Assembly (NCBI RefSeq): GCF_002162035.1
Contig: NZ_CP021138.1
Coordinates: 1,674,001-1,738,000 of the forward strand
Reading direction: 5' to 3'
Length of the DNA: 64,000 nucleotides
Source of the DNA: Sulfuriferula sp. AH1
Lineage (GTDB): Bacteria > Pseudomonadota > Gammaproteobacteria > Burkholderiales > Sulfuriferulaceae
Numbering within the stretch: the stretch's first letter is position 1; each line of letters starts with the position of its first letter. Made by a program: the position numbers and the translations under genes. The notes below the pieces were generated by a model. That model had not been told where the DNA came from and searched no databases. It saw nothing but the letters and a program-made list of their open reading frames with translations. This document shows positions 1-9,231 of this stretch, piece by piece.

Positions 1-2
1 TG

Positions 3-203
3 CTCGCGCTGATCGCCGATGCAGGACTGCAAGTATTGGAGCGTCTGGACATAAAGCCGCATCACCCCAAAAGCAACGATGCTGCCGACCCGCTGCACAG
101 CGCGCGCGCAGTCGAGATTACCTCGTTATGGCGTCTCACCGCACGCCAGGACTTGAGCATATCCGATACAACCCGGAGCAAACAGTCCAAAACTACCAGA
201 TAA
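3..203 (+). CDS. C-terminal fragment of an unidentified protein
   Basis: An open frame runs in from the left edge and stops at TAA 201-203, giving about 66 residues (LALIADAGLQVLERLDI...). The 5' part lies outside the window. The tail is basic and polar and has no motif I recognise. Frame openness and codon use fit a real gene end, but no function can be assigned. Confidence 0.5.
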   Translation, partial: LALIADAGLQVLERLDIKPHHPKSNDAADPLHSARAVEITSLWRLTARQDLSISDTTRSKQSKTTR

Positions 204-310
204 TTTATCGATACAAATCGCTATAATTGTTAAGTATTTGTTACCGTGGTTAGTCGCGGTTATATTCGCAAGTTGCAATGCATTGTCATTTTGAATTTAA
301 CCGGCCCGCT

Positions 311-338
311 CGTTATATTAGAATAATCTAATATAACG
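311..338. promoter_or_regulatory. Perfect 12-bp inverted repeat upstream of tsdBA
   Basis: The arms CGTTATATTAGA and TCTAATATAACG are exact reverse complements separated by 4 nt. The repeat lies in an AT-rich 320-bp spacer about 190 bp before the tsdB start. It has no T-run and no upstream hairpin context, so a protein-binding operator is more likely than a terminator. Which regulator binds is unknown. Confidence 0.55.
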
Positions 339-441
339 ATAAATTTATATATCATATAGATGTCAGATATCCAAGCTTCACAATACCCATCCAAGCCTGA
401 CACATCATCAGGCAATTAACATTTTTATCTGCATGGCGATT

Positions 442-458
442 AAATAATCTGATTATTT
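442..458. promoter_or_regulatory. Second palindrome in the tsdBA upstream region
   Basis: AAATAATC-T-GATTATTT is an exact inverted repeat about 70 bp before the tsdB start. It shares AATAATCT with the centre of the palindrome at 311-338, so both may bind the same regulator or mark the promoter region. Apart from these two palindromes the spacer 204-508 is AT-rich and I see no gene in it. Confidence 0.4.
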
Positions 459-526
459 GTTAAGCAATAGCTATACACTCTGACTAATTCATCTTTACCA
501 TTACCTCAGTGCTGAAGGAGCATATT

Positions 527-1168
527 TTGAAGCATATCTTACTAGCCGCCATGACCTGCATCCCGCTCATGGCTCAAGCAGACGATGCTGCCCGGACCAT
601 TACCACCCAAGGCAATAAGCAAGGCGCCACGGCATGCATGGCATGTCACGGTGCTGACGGCGGCGGCACAGCGGCAGCCGGATTTCCTCGCCTGGCCGGT
701 CTCAACGCAGCTTATATCGCTCGCCAATTGCACGATTTCCGCTCTGGCAAACGCAATAATCCGTTAATGCAACCTATCGCCAAAGCGTTGTCAGATACCG
801 AGATCCAGCAAGTCGCAGCCTACTATGCCGCAATGCCTGCTCCCGCCGCTGCTCCGGCCGGGGGCGATCCTGCCTTGCTGCGCAAGGGCGAAGCACTTGC
901 CACTACCGGCGACTGGAATCATGAAATCCCGGCATGTTTCCAATGCCACGGCCCCGCTGGCAAAGGCATAGAACCTGACTTCCCCGCTATCACCGGTCAA
1001 TCTGCAGTGTACATTTCCAACCAGATCGCAGCCTGGAAATCCGGCGCCCGCGCCAATGACCCTGTCGGTTTGATGAAATCTGTGGCCACCAAGTTATCGG
1101 CAGATCAGGTAAAGGCCGTTTCGACCTATCTTGCCAATCACCCCTTAACCAATGGAAATCAACAATGA
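527..1168 (+). CDS. tsdB: Diheme c4-type cytochrome, TsdB-like
   Basis: Periplasmic diheme cytochrome c that would accept electrons from thiosulfate dehydrogenase TsdA. I place the start at TTG 527 because AAGGAG (515-520) lies 6 nt upstream and the product then begins with a clean signal peptide (MKHILLAAMTCIPLMAQA, cleaved before DDAAR). A GTG at 509 in the same frame would precede the ribosome-binding site. Two class I heme motifs are visible, CMACH in the first half and CFQCH in the second, which is the two-domain cytochrome c4 layout. The stop overlaps the tsdA start (ATGA), indicating translational coupling. The TsdB name rests on the linkage to tsdA and on domain type. Confidence 0.82.
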   Translation: MKHILLAAMTCIPLMAQADDAARTITTQGNKQGATACMACHGADGGGTAAAGFPRLAGLNAAYIARQLHDFRSGKRNNPLMQPIAKALSDTEIQQVAAYYAAMPAPAAAPAGGDPALLRKGEALATTGDWNHEIPACFQCHGPAGKGIEPDFPAITGQSAVYISNQIAAWKSGARANDPVGLMKSVATKLSADQVKAVSTYLANHPLTNGNQQ

Positions 1169-2055
1169 AGAACACAATCGCAACTGCCATGGCTTTGGCA
1201 TTGTTCGCCATGTCCGGCATGACCGCTGCCGCCAGCAAAACCACAACGCCTGAACCAGTCAAAGCGCCGGTCTTCACCCCGCCGAGTGAAGACAGCATCC
1301 CCAACGATGAGTTTGGTCAGATCGTGCGTCAAGGCAAAAACATTTTCGACGACACTCAGCATTACGCGAAACAATATGTAGGCAATAGCCTGAACTGCGT
1401 AAACTGCCACCTCGCTTCCGGTCGCAAGCCCGACTCTGCGCCGTTATGGGGAGCCTATGTGCGTTACCCGGCTTATCGCGCCAAGAACAAAAAGGTGAAT
1501 ACGTTTGAGCAAAGAATCCAGGGTTGCTTCAAATTCAGCATGAACGGTAAAGCGCCTTCGGCCGACAGCCCGGAAATGATCGCATTGGTAACCTATTCGT
1601 ACTGGATGGCAAACGGCGCACCGGTTGGCGCGAAACTTGATGGCGCAGGTTATAAGGCATTGCCGAAACCGGCCATCGCTCCCGATTTTAATCGGGGCAA
1701 AGCCATTTACGCTGCCAGCTGCCAGATTTGCCATGGCGCAGATGGAGAAGGCAAGAAAGTTGACGGTAAAACCATATTCCCGCCATTATGGGGATCCGAA
1801 TCCTTTAACTGGGGCGCAGGCATGCATCAGATAAACAATGCCGCAGCCTTTATCAAGGCCAACATGCCGCTGTCCAAAGGCAATACGCTTACTGATCAGG
1901 AGGCATGGGATGTCGCCACATTCGTCATGTCACACGAGCGCCCGCAAGATCCGCGTTTCAAGGGCAGCCTTGAAGAAACCAAGAAGGAATTCCACAACGA
2001 AAATTGCAAATATGGCGAAACCGTCAATGGTAAAGTTCTTGGCGGCGCCCATTAA
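1165..2055 (+). CDS. tsdA: Thiosulfate dehydrogenase (tetrathionate-forming) TsdA
   Basis: Periplasmic diheme enzyme that oxidises two thiosulfates to tetrathionate. The 296-residue product has a signal peptide (about residues 1-22), a first heme motif CVNCH followed by the TsdA-type stretch LASGRKPDSAPLWGAYVRYP, and then QGCFKFSMNGK. The cysteine in this last stretch corresponds to the unusual axial heme ligand of the family. The second heme motif is CQICHGADGEG. Near the end, FNWGAGMHQ and HERPQDPRF are also TsdA hallmarks. Gene order tsdB-tsdA with a 4-nt overlap is the known operon arrangement. It supports use of reduced sulfur compounds by this organism. Confidence 0.93.
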   Translation: MKNTIATAMALALFAMSGMTAAASKTTTPEPVKAPVFTPPSEDSIPNDEFGQIVRQGKNIFDDTQHYAKQYVGNSLNCVNCHLASGRKPDSAPLWGAYVRYPAYRAKNKKVNTFEQRIQGCFKFSMNGKAPSADSPEMIALVTYSYWMANGAPVGAKLDGAGYKALPKPAIAPDFNRGKAIYAASCQICHGADGEGKKVDGKTIFPPLWGSESFNWGAGMHQINNAAAFIKANMPLSKGNTLTDQEAWDVATFVMSHERPQDPRFKGSLEETKKEFHNENCKYGETVNGKVLGGAH

Positions 2056-2076
2056 ATAACAGTACCGCAGCAAAAT

Positions 2077-2119
2077 GCGCCCTGCGCGATCGGCATTGCA
2101 GACCGGTTGCACAGGGCGC
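2077..2119 (+). terminator. Probable tsdBA terminator
   Basis: GCGCCCTG and CAGGGCGC pair across a 27-nt loop starting 21 nt after the tsdA stop, followed by GTTTCATTT. The long loop and short T-run make this a moderate candidate. Confidence 0.45.
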
Positions 2120-2331
2120 GTTTCATTTCAGCGCCGGCAACCACTGCCGCGCAGCGGCTCACTCAGCTTCCCAATACTTAGCGCAAAGATAAACTACTAG
2201 GTATAATGGCTCGGTCCATATACTATATTAACCAGTATTTACGAGCATCCATTTGAAATACCCAACTACCTCTTGCCCACAGCCGATCAATATCGGTCTG
2301 TACGATTAAAAACCACATGAACAACAAGACG

Positions 2332-2371
2332 AAAAAAAATCCATTAACGCATTCATCGTTAATGGATTTCT
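2332..2371 (-). terminator. Rho-independent terminator of tRNA-Leu
   Basis: Read on the minus strand, AAATCCATTAACG pairs with CGTTAATGGATTT across a 7-nt loop and runs into eight T's. It starts about 20 nt downstream of the tRNA 3' end. This is a textbook intrinsic terminator. The rest of 2120-2330 shows no gene I can support. Confidence 0.85.
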
Positions 2372-2390
2372 TTAAGAACAAACTAAAACT

Positions 2391-2475
2391 TGGTGCCCAG
2401 AAGAGGACTCGAACCTCCACACCTTGCGGCACACGGACCTGAACCGTGCGCGTCTACCAATTCCGCCATCTGGGC
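2391..2475 (-). tRNA. tRNA-Leu (CAG)
   Basis: On the minus strand the gene runs from GCCCAGATGGCGG to CTTCTGGGCA plus an encoded CCA. The anticodon loop TTCAGGT gives anticodon CAG. A long variable arm typical of class II tRNAs and the GGTTCGAGTCC T-loop are visible. Its terminator follows at once, and rnr starts divergently about 40 bp away. Confidence 0.95.
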
Positions 2476-2514
2476 TAAGTGACGCGCATTATAAATGAAC
2501 AAGGATACTTGTCA

Positions 2515-4857
2515 ATGAAAACTATTACACCTACAAAAAAACCACGTAAAAGCAAAGCCCTTCGCTGGAGCGATCCGCACCTGGAACGGGAGCGCGAACG
2601 TTATGAGAACCCGCTGCCCAGCCGCGAATTCATCATGGATGTATTGCGCCAGCATGGCGCGCCATTACTCGGCGAAGAATTAGGCAGCTTGCTGGGCATC
2701 ACTGCCGAAGAAGCCGATCTGTTCGCGCGCCGCTTGCGCGCCATGGAACGCGACGGCGAGCTGATCCAGAACCGGCGCGGCGATCTGTGCGTCGTAGAGA
2801 AACTCGACCTGATCAAAGGCCGCGTTGAAGGCCACCCGGACGGGTTCGGTTTCCTCAAGCCGGAAGACGGCAGCGATGATTTGTTCCTGTCGCCACGCGA
2901 ATTGCAAAAAGCATTGCATGGCGACCGCGTCATGGCACGCGAAGTCGGCGTCGACCGGCGCGGCCGGCGCGAAGCCAAAATCGTCGAGGTACTGGAACGC
3001 GCCAATACGCGTATCGTCGGCCGGCTGATTATCGAACACGGCATCATGCTGGTCACACCCGAGAACAAACGCATCACCCAGGACATCCTGATTCCGGCAG
3101 GCAGCGAGGGCAACGCCAAAGCCGGTGAAGTCGTCAATGTGGAGCTGGTCGAACAACCCGCCAAATACAATAAACCGGTTGGCCGCATCGTTGAGGTACT
3201 CGGCAGCTACGCCGACCCGGGCATGGAAATCGAGATCGCGCTGCGCAAACACTCATTGCCGTATATCTTCCCCGATACCGTGGAAACCCTGGCAAAGAAA
3301 CTGCCGAAAAAGGTGTTGAAAAAGGACCATGAAGGACGTGAAGATATTCGCCATCTGCCATTGGTCACCATCGACGGCGAAACCGCACGCGACTTCGACG
3401 ATGCCGTTTACTGCGAGCCGCAAGGCAAGGATTTCCGCCTCATAGTCGCGATTGCCGACGTTTCCCATTATGTCCAGCCCGGCGATGCCCTCGACCTGGA
3501 AGCTTACAATCGCGGCAATTCGGTATATTTCCCGCGCCGCGTGATACCGATGCTGCCGGAAGCCTTATCCAATGGCTTGTGCTCGCTCAATCCGCAGGTC
3601 GAACGCCTGTGCATGGTATGCGACATGCAAATCGGTGTCATGGGCGCAGTGAAAAGTTACCGGTTTTACCGCGCAGTGATGTATTCACACGCCCGTCTTA
3701 CCTACAACCAGGTCTGGGAATGGCTGCAAAAACCTGCCAACGCCGGTGAGCACAGCCATTTACTGCCCGAACTAAACCAGCTCTATACCCTGTACAAGGT
3801 TCTGCTCAAGGCCCGTGAACGCCGCGGCGCGATCGACTTCGAAACCATAGAAACGCAGATGGTGTTCAATAACGACAAAAAAATAGAGCGTATCGTCCCG
3901 GTCACCCGCAATGACGCACACCGCATCATCGAAGAATGCATGCTATCGGCCAACGTCTGCGCATCGGATTTCCTGAAAAAACAGAAACATCCGACCCTGT
4001 ACCGCATCCATGAAGGCCCTACTCCGGAGAAACTCACAGCGCTACGTGAATTTCTGTCGGAATTCGGCCTGGGCCTGACCGGTGGCGATGACCCGCAAGC
4101 CAAGGACTACGCCAAGCTGTTGCAACAGATCAAAAACAGACCTGACGCCCAGTTACTGCAGACAGTGATGCTGCGTTCATTGCAACAAGCCGTTTACAGC
4201 CCGGATAATGTCGGCCACTTCGGCCTGGCGTATGAGCACTACACCCACTTCACCTCGCCGATTCGCCGCTATCCCGATTTATTGGTACACCGCTCCATCA
4301 AAGCCGCGCTCAACGGCGAAAAATACGTACCCGGCAACTGGGTGGAGCTGGGCGGCCACAGTTCGATGACCGAACGCCGCGCCGATGACGCCACACGCGA
4401 TGTCGAAGCGTGGCTAAAATGCTATTACATGCAGGACCGCGTCGGCGAAGAATTCGTCGGCACCATTGCCAGCGTCACCGGATTCGGCCTGTTCGTCGCG
4501 CTGGATGATATTTACGTGGAAGGTCTGGTGCATATTTCCGAGCTCGGTAGCGATTATTTCCATTTCGACAAAACCCGTCACCAGATTCTCGGCGAACGCA
4601 CCGGGGTGCGCTATCGCCTCGGTGACCGCGTCCATGTCAAGATCGTACGCGTCAGTCTGGACACCACGCGGATCGATTTCAGCCTGACTACCGTCGACAA
4701 CAGCGCACGCAAAACAGCAGTCAAATCGGCGCAGAAACCAGCGGCAAAAGCAGGCGCCAAATCAGCGAAAAAATCCACGCAAGGCAAACGTGCTGCCGTA
4801 CAATCCACGCCTTCCGCCGATGCGCCCGCAAAAAAATCGCGCCGGCGCCGCAAATAA
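2515..4857 (+). CDS. rnr: Ribonuclease R
   Basis: Processive 3'-to-5' exoribonuclease that degrades structured RNA. The start is ATG 2515, with AAGGAT upstream; an earlier in-frame start at 2479 would run into the tRNA-Leu gene. The product has about 780 residues. It contains an N-terminal winged-helix segment (EFIMDVLRQHGAPLLGEEL), cold-shock domains, the RNB catalytic motif ETARDFDDAVYCE (two-metal acidic cluster), the YAHYTHFTSPIRRYPDL-like motif (YEHYTHFTSPIRRYPDLLVH), an S1 domain (GEEFVGTIASVTGFGLFVAL) and a Lys/Ala-rich tail. The gene sits 14 bp before rlmB, the usual gamma/beta rnr-rlmB pairing. Confidence 0.95.
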   Translation: MKTITPTKKPRKSKALRWSDPHLERERERYENPLPSREFIMDVLRQHGAPLLGEELGSLLGITAEEADLFARRLRAMERDGELIQNRRGDLCVVEKLDLIKGRVEGHPDGFGFLKPEDGSDDLFLSPRELQKALHGDRVMAREVGVDRRGRREAKIVEVLERANTRIVGRLIIEHGIMLVTPENKRITQDILIPAGSEGNAKAGEVVNVELVEQPAKYNKPVGRIVEVLGSYADPGMEIEIALRKHSLPYIFPDTVETLAKKLPKKVLKKDHEGREDIRHLPLVTIDGETARDFDDAVYCEPQGKDFRLIVAIADVSHYVQPGDALDLEAYNRGNSVYFPRRVIPMLPEALSNGLCSLNPQVERLCMVCDMQIGVMGAVKSYRFYRAVMYSHARLTYNQVWEWLQKPANAGEHSHLLPELNQLYTLYKVLLKARERRGAIDFETIETQMVFNNDKKIERIVPVTRNDAHRIIEECMLSANVCASDFLKKQKHPTLYRIHEGPTPEKLTALREFLSEFGLGLTGGDDPQAKDYAKLLQQIKNRPDAQLLQTVMLRSLQQAVYSPDNVGHFGLAYEHYTHFTSPIRRYPDLLVHRSIKAALNGEKYVPGNWVELGGHSSMTERRADDATRDVEAWLKCYYMQDRVGEEFVGTIASVTGFGLFVALDDIYVEGLVHISELGSDYFHFDKTRHQILGERTGVRYRLGDRVHVKIVRVSLDTTRIDFSLTTVDNSARKTAVKSAQKPAAKAGAKSAKKSTQGKRAAVQSTPSADAPAKKSRRRRK

Positions 4858-4871
4858 CACAGGAATAACAC

Positions 4872-5603
4872 ATGGCCGCAATTTTAATTTACGGGTTCCA
4901 CGCTGTGACCTCACGGTTACGCGTCAATCCGGGCAGCATTGAAGAGATTTTCGTCGACGCCGCACGCCAGGATCCACGAGCACGGGATCTGATCGAGTCA
5001 GCAAAGCAGCTCGGACTGCGCATCATGCAAGTGGACAGCAAACGTCTTGACGGCATCGCCGGCGGTCCGCGCCACCAAGGCATCGCTGCACGCGTCACCA
5101 TGGTGCAGCAACCGCGCCATGTCGATGAAGTACTGGAAGGCCTGCAAGGCCCGTTGTTGCTGCTGATACTCGATGGCGTGCAGGATCCGCACAACTTGGG
5201 CGCCTGCCTGCGCGTTGCCGACGCCATGGGTGCCAATGCCGTGATCGCCCCCAAGGATCGCGCAGTCGGGCTCACCCCTACTGTTGCCAAAGTCGCCTGC
5301 GGCGCGGCCGACACCGTGCCCTATCTGACCGTTACCAACCTCGCTCGCGCCATGCGCGACATCAAGGAATACGGCGTATTCATCATCGGCACCGATGGCA
5401 CGGCCGAAACCGAGATCGCTCAGGCCGATGTCAGCGGTTCGGTCGCCTGGGTACTGGGTGCGGAAGGCACAGGCTTGCGCCGCCTTACCCGCGAACACTG
5501 CGACGCCATGGTCAAAATCCCCATGTACGGTACGGTGGAAAGCCTGAACGTTTCGGTTTCGGCCGGAATCTGCCTGTATGAAACCCGGCGCCAACGGAGC
5601 TAG
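4872..5603 (+). CDS. rlmB: 23S rRNA 2'-O-methyltransferase RlmB
   Basis: SPOUT-class methyltransferase that 2'-O-methylates G2251 of 23S rRNA. The 243-residue product opens with YGFHAV, the substrate-binding L30e-like N-domain. It then has the SpoU knot motifs LDGVQDPHNLGACLRVADA, WVLGAEGTGLRRL and ESLNVSVSAGICLYE. It lies between rnr and hpt, 14 bp and 1 bp away respectively, so the three are likely cotranscribed. Confidence 0.94.
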   Translation: MAAILIYGFHAVTSRLRVNPGSIEEIFVDAARQDPRARDLIESAKQLGLRIMQVDSKRLDGIAGGPRHQGIAARVTMVQQPRHVDEVLEGLQGPLLLLILDGVQDPHNLGACLRVADAMGANAVIAPKDRAVGLTPTVAKVACGAADTVPYLTVTNLARAMRDIKEYGVFIIGTDGTAETEIAQADVSGSVAWVLGAEGTGLRRLTREHCDAMVKIPMYGTVESLNVSVSAGICLYETRRQRS

Positions 5604-5604
5604 C

Positions 5605-6156
5605 ATGCTAAACCCCCATGACGCATGGCAAGTCCTGCAAAACGCAGAGCTCATTTTCTCGGCGGACGATGTGAATGATGCGATTACCCGGCTCGCAATC
5701 GACATCACCGCCGATTGCACCGACAAAAATCCGCTGGTCATTACCGTGATGAACGGCGGCATGATGTTTGCCGGACAGCTATTACCATTGCTGCGCTTCC
5801 CGCTGGACTGCGACTACATTCACGCCAGCCGCTATGGCGATGCGATGCAAGGCACCGAACTGAAATGGATCGCCATGCCGCGCGAATCGGTACAGGGCCG
5901 CCATGTTCTACTGCTCGACGACATCCTCGACGAAGGCCATACCCTCGCCGCCATCAAGGAGAAGCTGCTTGCCCTCGGTGCAGCGCAAGTTAGCTGTGCG
6001 GTACTGACCAATAAAAACATCGGCAAATCCAAACCCATCCAGGCCGACTACATCGGGCTTACCCTGCCCAATCGCTATGTATTCGGCTGTGGCATGGATA
6101 TATCAGGTGCATGGCGCAACTTACCCGCCATCTATGCCTTGAAAGTAAAAGAATGA
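5605..6156 (+). CDS. hpt: Hypoxanthine-guanine phosphoribosyltransferase
   Basis: Salvages hypoxanthine and guanine to IMP and GMP with PRPP. The start ATG 5605 is one base after the rlmB stop, with GGAG in the end of rlmB as ribosome-binding site; an in-frame ATG at 5578 lies inside rlmB. The 183-residue product has the PRPP loop VLLLDDILDEGHTL and the family motif VMNGGMMFAGQLLPLL. Together with the phosphorylase at 7177, it suggests a small purine-salvage neighbourhood. Confidence 0.9.
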   Translation: MLNPHDAWQVLQNAELIFSADDVNDAITRLAIDITADCTDKNPLVITVMNGGMMFAGQLLPLLRFPLDCDYIHASRYGDAMQGTELKWIAMPRESVQGRHVLLLDDILDEGHTLAAIKEKLLALGAAQVSCAVLTNKNIGKSKPIQADYIGLTLPNRYVFGCGMDISGAWRNLPAIYALKVKE

Positions 6157-6241
6157 ACCCCATCTGGGTCTAAGGTATGTCACAATCAGCTGCTATTGTA
6201 TAAACATCATTACATCAACGTTTTTGAACTGGAGCGCCACA

Positions 6242-7081
6242 ATGCGAAAAATTCTCGCCATCGCACTTACCCTATTTATCAGTCTGAGCCTGATTACCGG
6301 CACTGCCGAAGCCAAACGCTTCGGCGGCGGAAAAAGCTTTGGCAAACAAAGCCAGAGTTACACCCAGCAAGCTGCGCCCCGCGCTCCGGCTACCGCACCA
6401 GCGCCAACAGCCCCCGCTCCCACCGGCAATAAATGGCTAGGTCCGTTGGCCGGTCTGGCAGCAGGCGGCCTGCTGGCTTCCATGTTCATGGGACATGGCT
6501 TTGAAGGCATCAAGGGCATGGACATCCTGCTCATGCTGGCATTGGCAGCAGGCATATTTTTCCTGTTCCGCTCGTTACGCCGCATCGGCAACGGCGCGCA
6601 ACCTCAAGCCGCCGCTTACAGCGCTTACGGGCAGACTGCTGCTGTCCCAGCCATGGACACTGACAGCCTTGCGGGCGGCAGTACGATGACGAGCATGCCC
6701 GGCAGCCGTCCTGATTGGTTTGATGAGGCCGCATTCGTACGCGATGCCAAGACCCATTTCATCCGCCTGCAAGCTGCCTATGACACAGCCGACCTGAATG
6801 ACATCCGCGAATACACTACACCCGAAGTATTCGCCGAAGTCAGCATGCAAATACAGGAACGCGGCGATACGACGCAAAAAACCGATGTCACCCTGCTCAA
6901 TGCCGACATGCTCGATATCGTCACTGCAAGTGACTACATCACCGTCAGCGTGCGTTTCCACGGCTTGATACGCGAAGAAGCCAATGCACCGGCAGAACCG
7001 TTCAATGAGATCTGGCATATCCAGAAACCGGCAAACGATCGCAGCGCACCATGGCATATTGCAGGCATACAGCAAGCATAA
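6242..7081 (+). CDS. Tim44-like domain membrane protein
   Basis: The start ATG 6242 is preceded by CTGGAG. The 279-residue product has a signal peptide (MRKILAIALTLFISLSLITGTAEA), a GGGKSFGKQSQS segment typical of this bacterial family and an Ala/Pro-rich linker. Two hydrophobic helices follow (around LGPLAGLAAGGLLASMFMG and MDILLMLALAAGIFFLFRSL). The C-terminal Tim44-like domain (DWFDEAAFVRDAKTHFIRLQ...) ends IWHIQKPA..WHIAGIQQ. The family is widespread in proteobacteria; its biochemical role is not settled. Confidence 0.85.
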   Translation: MRKILAIALTLFISLSLITGTAEAKRFGGGKSFGKQSQSYTQQAAPRAPATAPAPTAPAPTGNKWLGPLAGLAAGGLLASMFMGHGFEGIKGMDILLMLALAAGIFFLFRSLRRIGNGAQPQAAAYSAYGQTAAVPAMDTDSLAGGSTMTSMPGSRPDWFDEAAFVRDAKTHFIRLQAAYDTADLNDIREYTTPEVFAEVSMQIQERGDTTQKTDVTLLNADMLDIVTASDYITVSVRFHGLIREEANAPAEPFNEIWHIQKPANDRSAPWHIAGIQQA

Positions 7082-7176
7082 GCCCATAGCCGGAAATGCC
7101 CATTGAGCCATTATCGTACGCCGGTAATGGCTCAATGGCATTCAGGCTCATCATTACGAACATCAAGGAATAAACC

Positions 7177-7928
7177 ATGCTGGCTATCATCGGCGGAACC
7201 GGACTCACCCAACTCGCAAACCTTGCCATCACTCATCGCCAAGTCGCGCGTACTCCTTACGGCGAAGCTTCCGGCGCTCTTACTTTCGGCGACATCAACG
7301 GACATGAAGTGATTTTTCTTGCGCGCCACGGTTACGGCCATACCATCCCGCCGCACAAGGTCAACTACTGCGCGAACATCTGGGCACTCAAGGACCAGAA
7401 CGTCACCCATATCGTTTCCGTGGCCAGCGTAGGCGGCATCCATCCGGACCTGATTCCCGGTGCATTGGTCATCCCCGACCAGATTATCGACTATACCTAC
7501 GGCCGCAAAACCACATTTTTCGACGGCAACAACGAACATCCCGTCACCCATATCGACTTCACAGAACCCTATTGCGAAGACATGCGCCAGCGCATCATGA
7601 CCGCTGCGAACAGTGTAAAGGAAAGCTACATTGACAACGGCGTATATGCCTGCGTTCAGGGCCGCGTCTGGAAACCGCCGCCGAGATCAATCGCCTGGAG
7701 CGCGACGGCGCCACCATGGTCGGCATGACCGGCATGCCCGAAGCCAGCCTCGCTCGCGAACTCGACCTCAAATACGCCGCCATCGGCGTCGTCGCCAATC
7801 ACGCCGCCGGGCGCGGCACCAGCAAAATCGCCATCAGCGGCAGCGAAGTCCAAGCCACACTCAATGCCACCATGGGCCGTGTGCGTAACGTACTGGAACA
7901 CCTCGTCGCCTTACATCACGAGAGTTGA
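7177..7928 (+). pseudogene. S-methyl-5'-thioinosine phosphorylase with one frameshift
   Basis: Purine nucleoside phosphorylase family enzyme for methylthiopurine salvage. The first frame (7177 on) reads IIGGTGLTQL, FLARHGYGHTIPPHKVNY, VNAVGGIH-like VASVGGIH and THIDFTEPY, close to the Pseudomonas methylthioinosine phosphorylase rather than standard MtnP. At 7659-7661 the frame changes. Adding one G to the GGG run gives [17 protein letters not shown] and joins the second frame ([18 protein letters not shown]...) to its stop at 7928. The combined length, about 250 residues, is normal. The lesion is either a real, recent mutation or a sequencing indel in a homopolymer; the rest of the gene looks intact. 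Confidence 0.8.
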
Positions 7929-7987
7929 ACGACCCATTAGCATTTGACGAAGCCCGGCGAATATGATTAAATGCGCCCCTCATTAAA

Positions 7988-8062
7988 GGGCGGTTAGCTC
8001 AGCGGTAGAGCACTGCCTTCACACGGCAGGGGTCACTGGTTCGAACCCAGTATCGCCCACCA
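7988..8062 (+). tRNA. tRNA-Val (CAC)
   Basis: GGGCGGTTAGCTC through TATCGCCC with discriminator A and an encoded CCA. The anticodon loop TTCACAC gives CAC. The T-loop is GGTTCGAACCC. The 3' half is the integration site of the element that follows. The tRNA's own terminator is now found after the right-hand repeat at 20863. Confidence 0.95.
8018..8062 (+). repeat. attL: 45-bp direct repeat in the tRNA-Val 3' end
   Basis: The 45 bases from TTCACACGGCAGG through CGCCCACCA recur exactly at 20809-20853. The flanks differ on both sides. A tyrosine integrase gene starts about 110 bp downstream, the normal arrangement for tRNA-targeted elements. Confidence 0.95.
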
Positions 8063-8171
8063 ATTTAAGATATTGATCGATAAGGGTTTTTAAGCACCGT
8101 CGATTTCTGTCCTCCCGAATCAAAGCTGTCTTGCCACAAAATTGCCACAATGATGTGGAAATGAGGCTGCG

Positions 8172-9194
8172 ATGGCAACGATCAGACAAAGAAAAGCAAC
8201 CAAGAAATACGAAGTGCAAATTCGTCGGGATGACTGGCCGAAAATCACTCGTACATTCTCTAAAGCGGCCGATGCGCGAGCATGGGCCGCCATCATCGAG
8301 TCCGAGATTGAACGCGGTGTTTTTATTGATCGCACCGAAGCCGAGAAAAATACACTCGGCGATCTCCTGAGGCGCTACCTGACCGAAGTATCCTGCCATA
8401 AGAAGGGTCGCGACTCCGAGCGTTACCGGCTTATCTCGCTCCAGCAGGACCCCATTGCCAAAATCAAGGCCGCCGGCTTATCCGGCAAACTAATGGCCGA
8501 ATGGCGCGATCGACGACTTAAAGAGGTTTCCGGATCCACCACCAATCGCGATTTGAACCTGATCTCCCATGTCATCAATGTTGCCAGGAAGGAATGGGGT
8601 ATCTATATCGAGAATCCCGTCGCCATGATCCGCCGCCCACCCGAAAACCGAGCGCGTAACCGACGGCTTGCGGTCGACGAGGAAAAAAAGCTACTGGCCG
8701 AACTGGAAGAAACAACCCGATCGGAACGCGGTACCTTCAACGAAGGCGGATCGCGTAATCCCTGGATGCGCCCGTTGGTAATCCTGGCGCTTGAAACCGC
8801 CATGCGCCGAGGTGAGCTACTGTCGTTACAGTGGAAAGATGTTTTTCTTGCTGATCGCTTTGTTAGGCTGCACGACACCAAGAATGGAGAATCCCGTGAT
8901 GTGCCGCTTTCCATACGCGCCTATGAGGTTTTAACGCGTCTGCCAAGGCATATTTCAGGCAGAGTGTTCCCCACTACAGCAGACGCCGTTAAAAAGGCTT
9001 TTACACGCGCTGTAGCGCGCGCAGACCTCGGAAATTTCCACTTCCATGATCTCAGGCACGAAGCAACCAGCAGAATTGCCGAAAAGCTGGATAACGTCCT
9101 TGAGCTTTCGGCCGTGACTGGCCACAAGACACTGACGATGCTAAAGCGGTATTATCATCCACGCGCCAAGGATCTGGCTAAAAAATTAGGATAG
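8172..9194 (+). CDS. Tyrosine recombinase (site-specific integrase)
   Basis: Phage-type integrase of 340 residues that would recombine the tRNA-Val attachment sites. It has an N-terminal Arm-type DNA-binding segment (ATIRQRKATKKYEVQIRRD) and a core-binding domain. The catalytic domain has the conserved Arg in ALETAMRRGELLSLQW, the HxxR box HDLRHEATSR, the His in AVTGHKT and the nucleophilic Tyr in KRYYHPRAKDLA. All catalytic residues look present, so the protein may be active. It is adjacent to attL. Confidence 0.93.
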   Translation: MATIRQRKATKKYEVQIRRDDWPKITRTFSKAADARAWAAIIESEIERGVFIDRTEAEKNTLGDLLRRYLTEVSCHKKGRDSERYRLISLQQDPIAKIKAAGLSGKLMAEWRDRRLKEVSGSTTNRDLNLISHVINVARKEWGIYIENPVAMIRRPPENRARNRRLAVDEEKKLLAELEETTRSERGTFNEGGSRNPWMRPLVILALETAMRRGELLSLQWKDVFLADRFVRLHDTKNGESRDVPLSIRAYEVLTRLPRHISGRVFPTTADAVKKAFTRAVARADLGNFHFHDLRHEATSRIAEKLDNVLELSAVTGHKTLTMLKRYYHPRAKDLAKKLG

Positions 9195-9231
9195 TTCTTG
9201 CCTGAAAGTAACATATGAGTTACTATAAATC

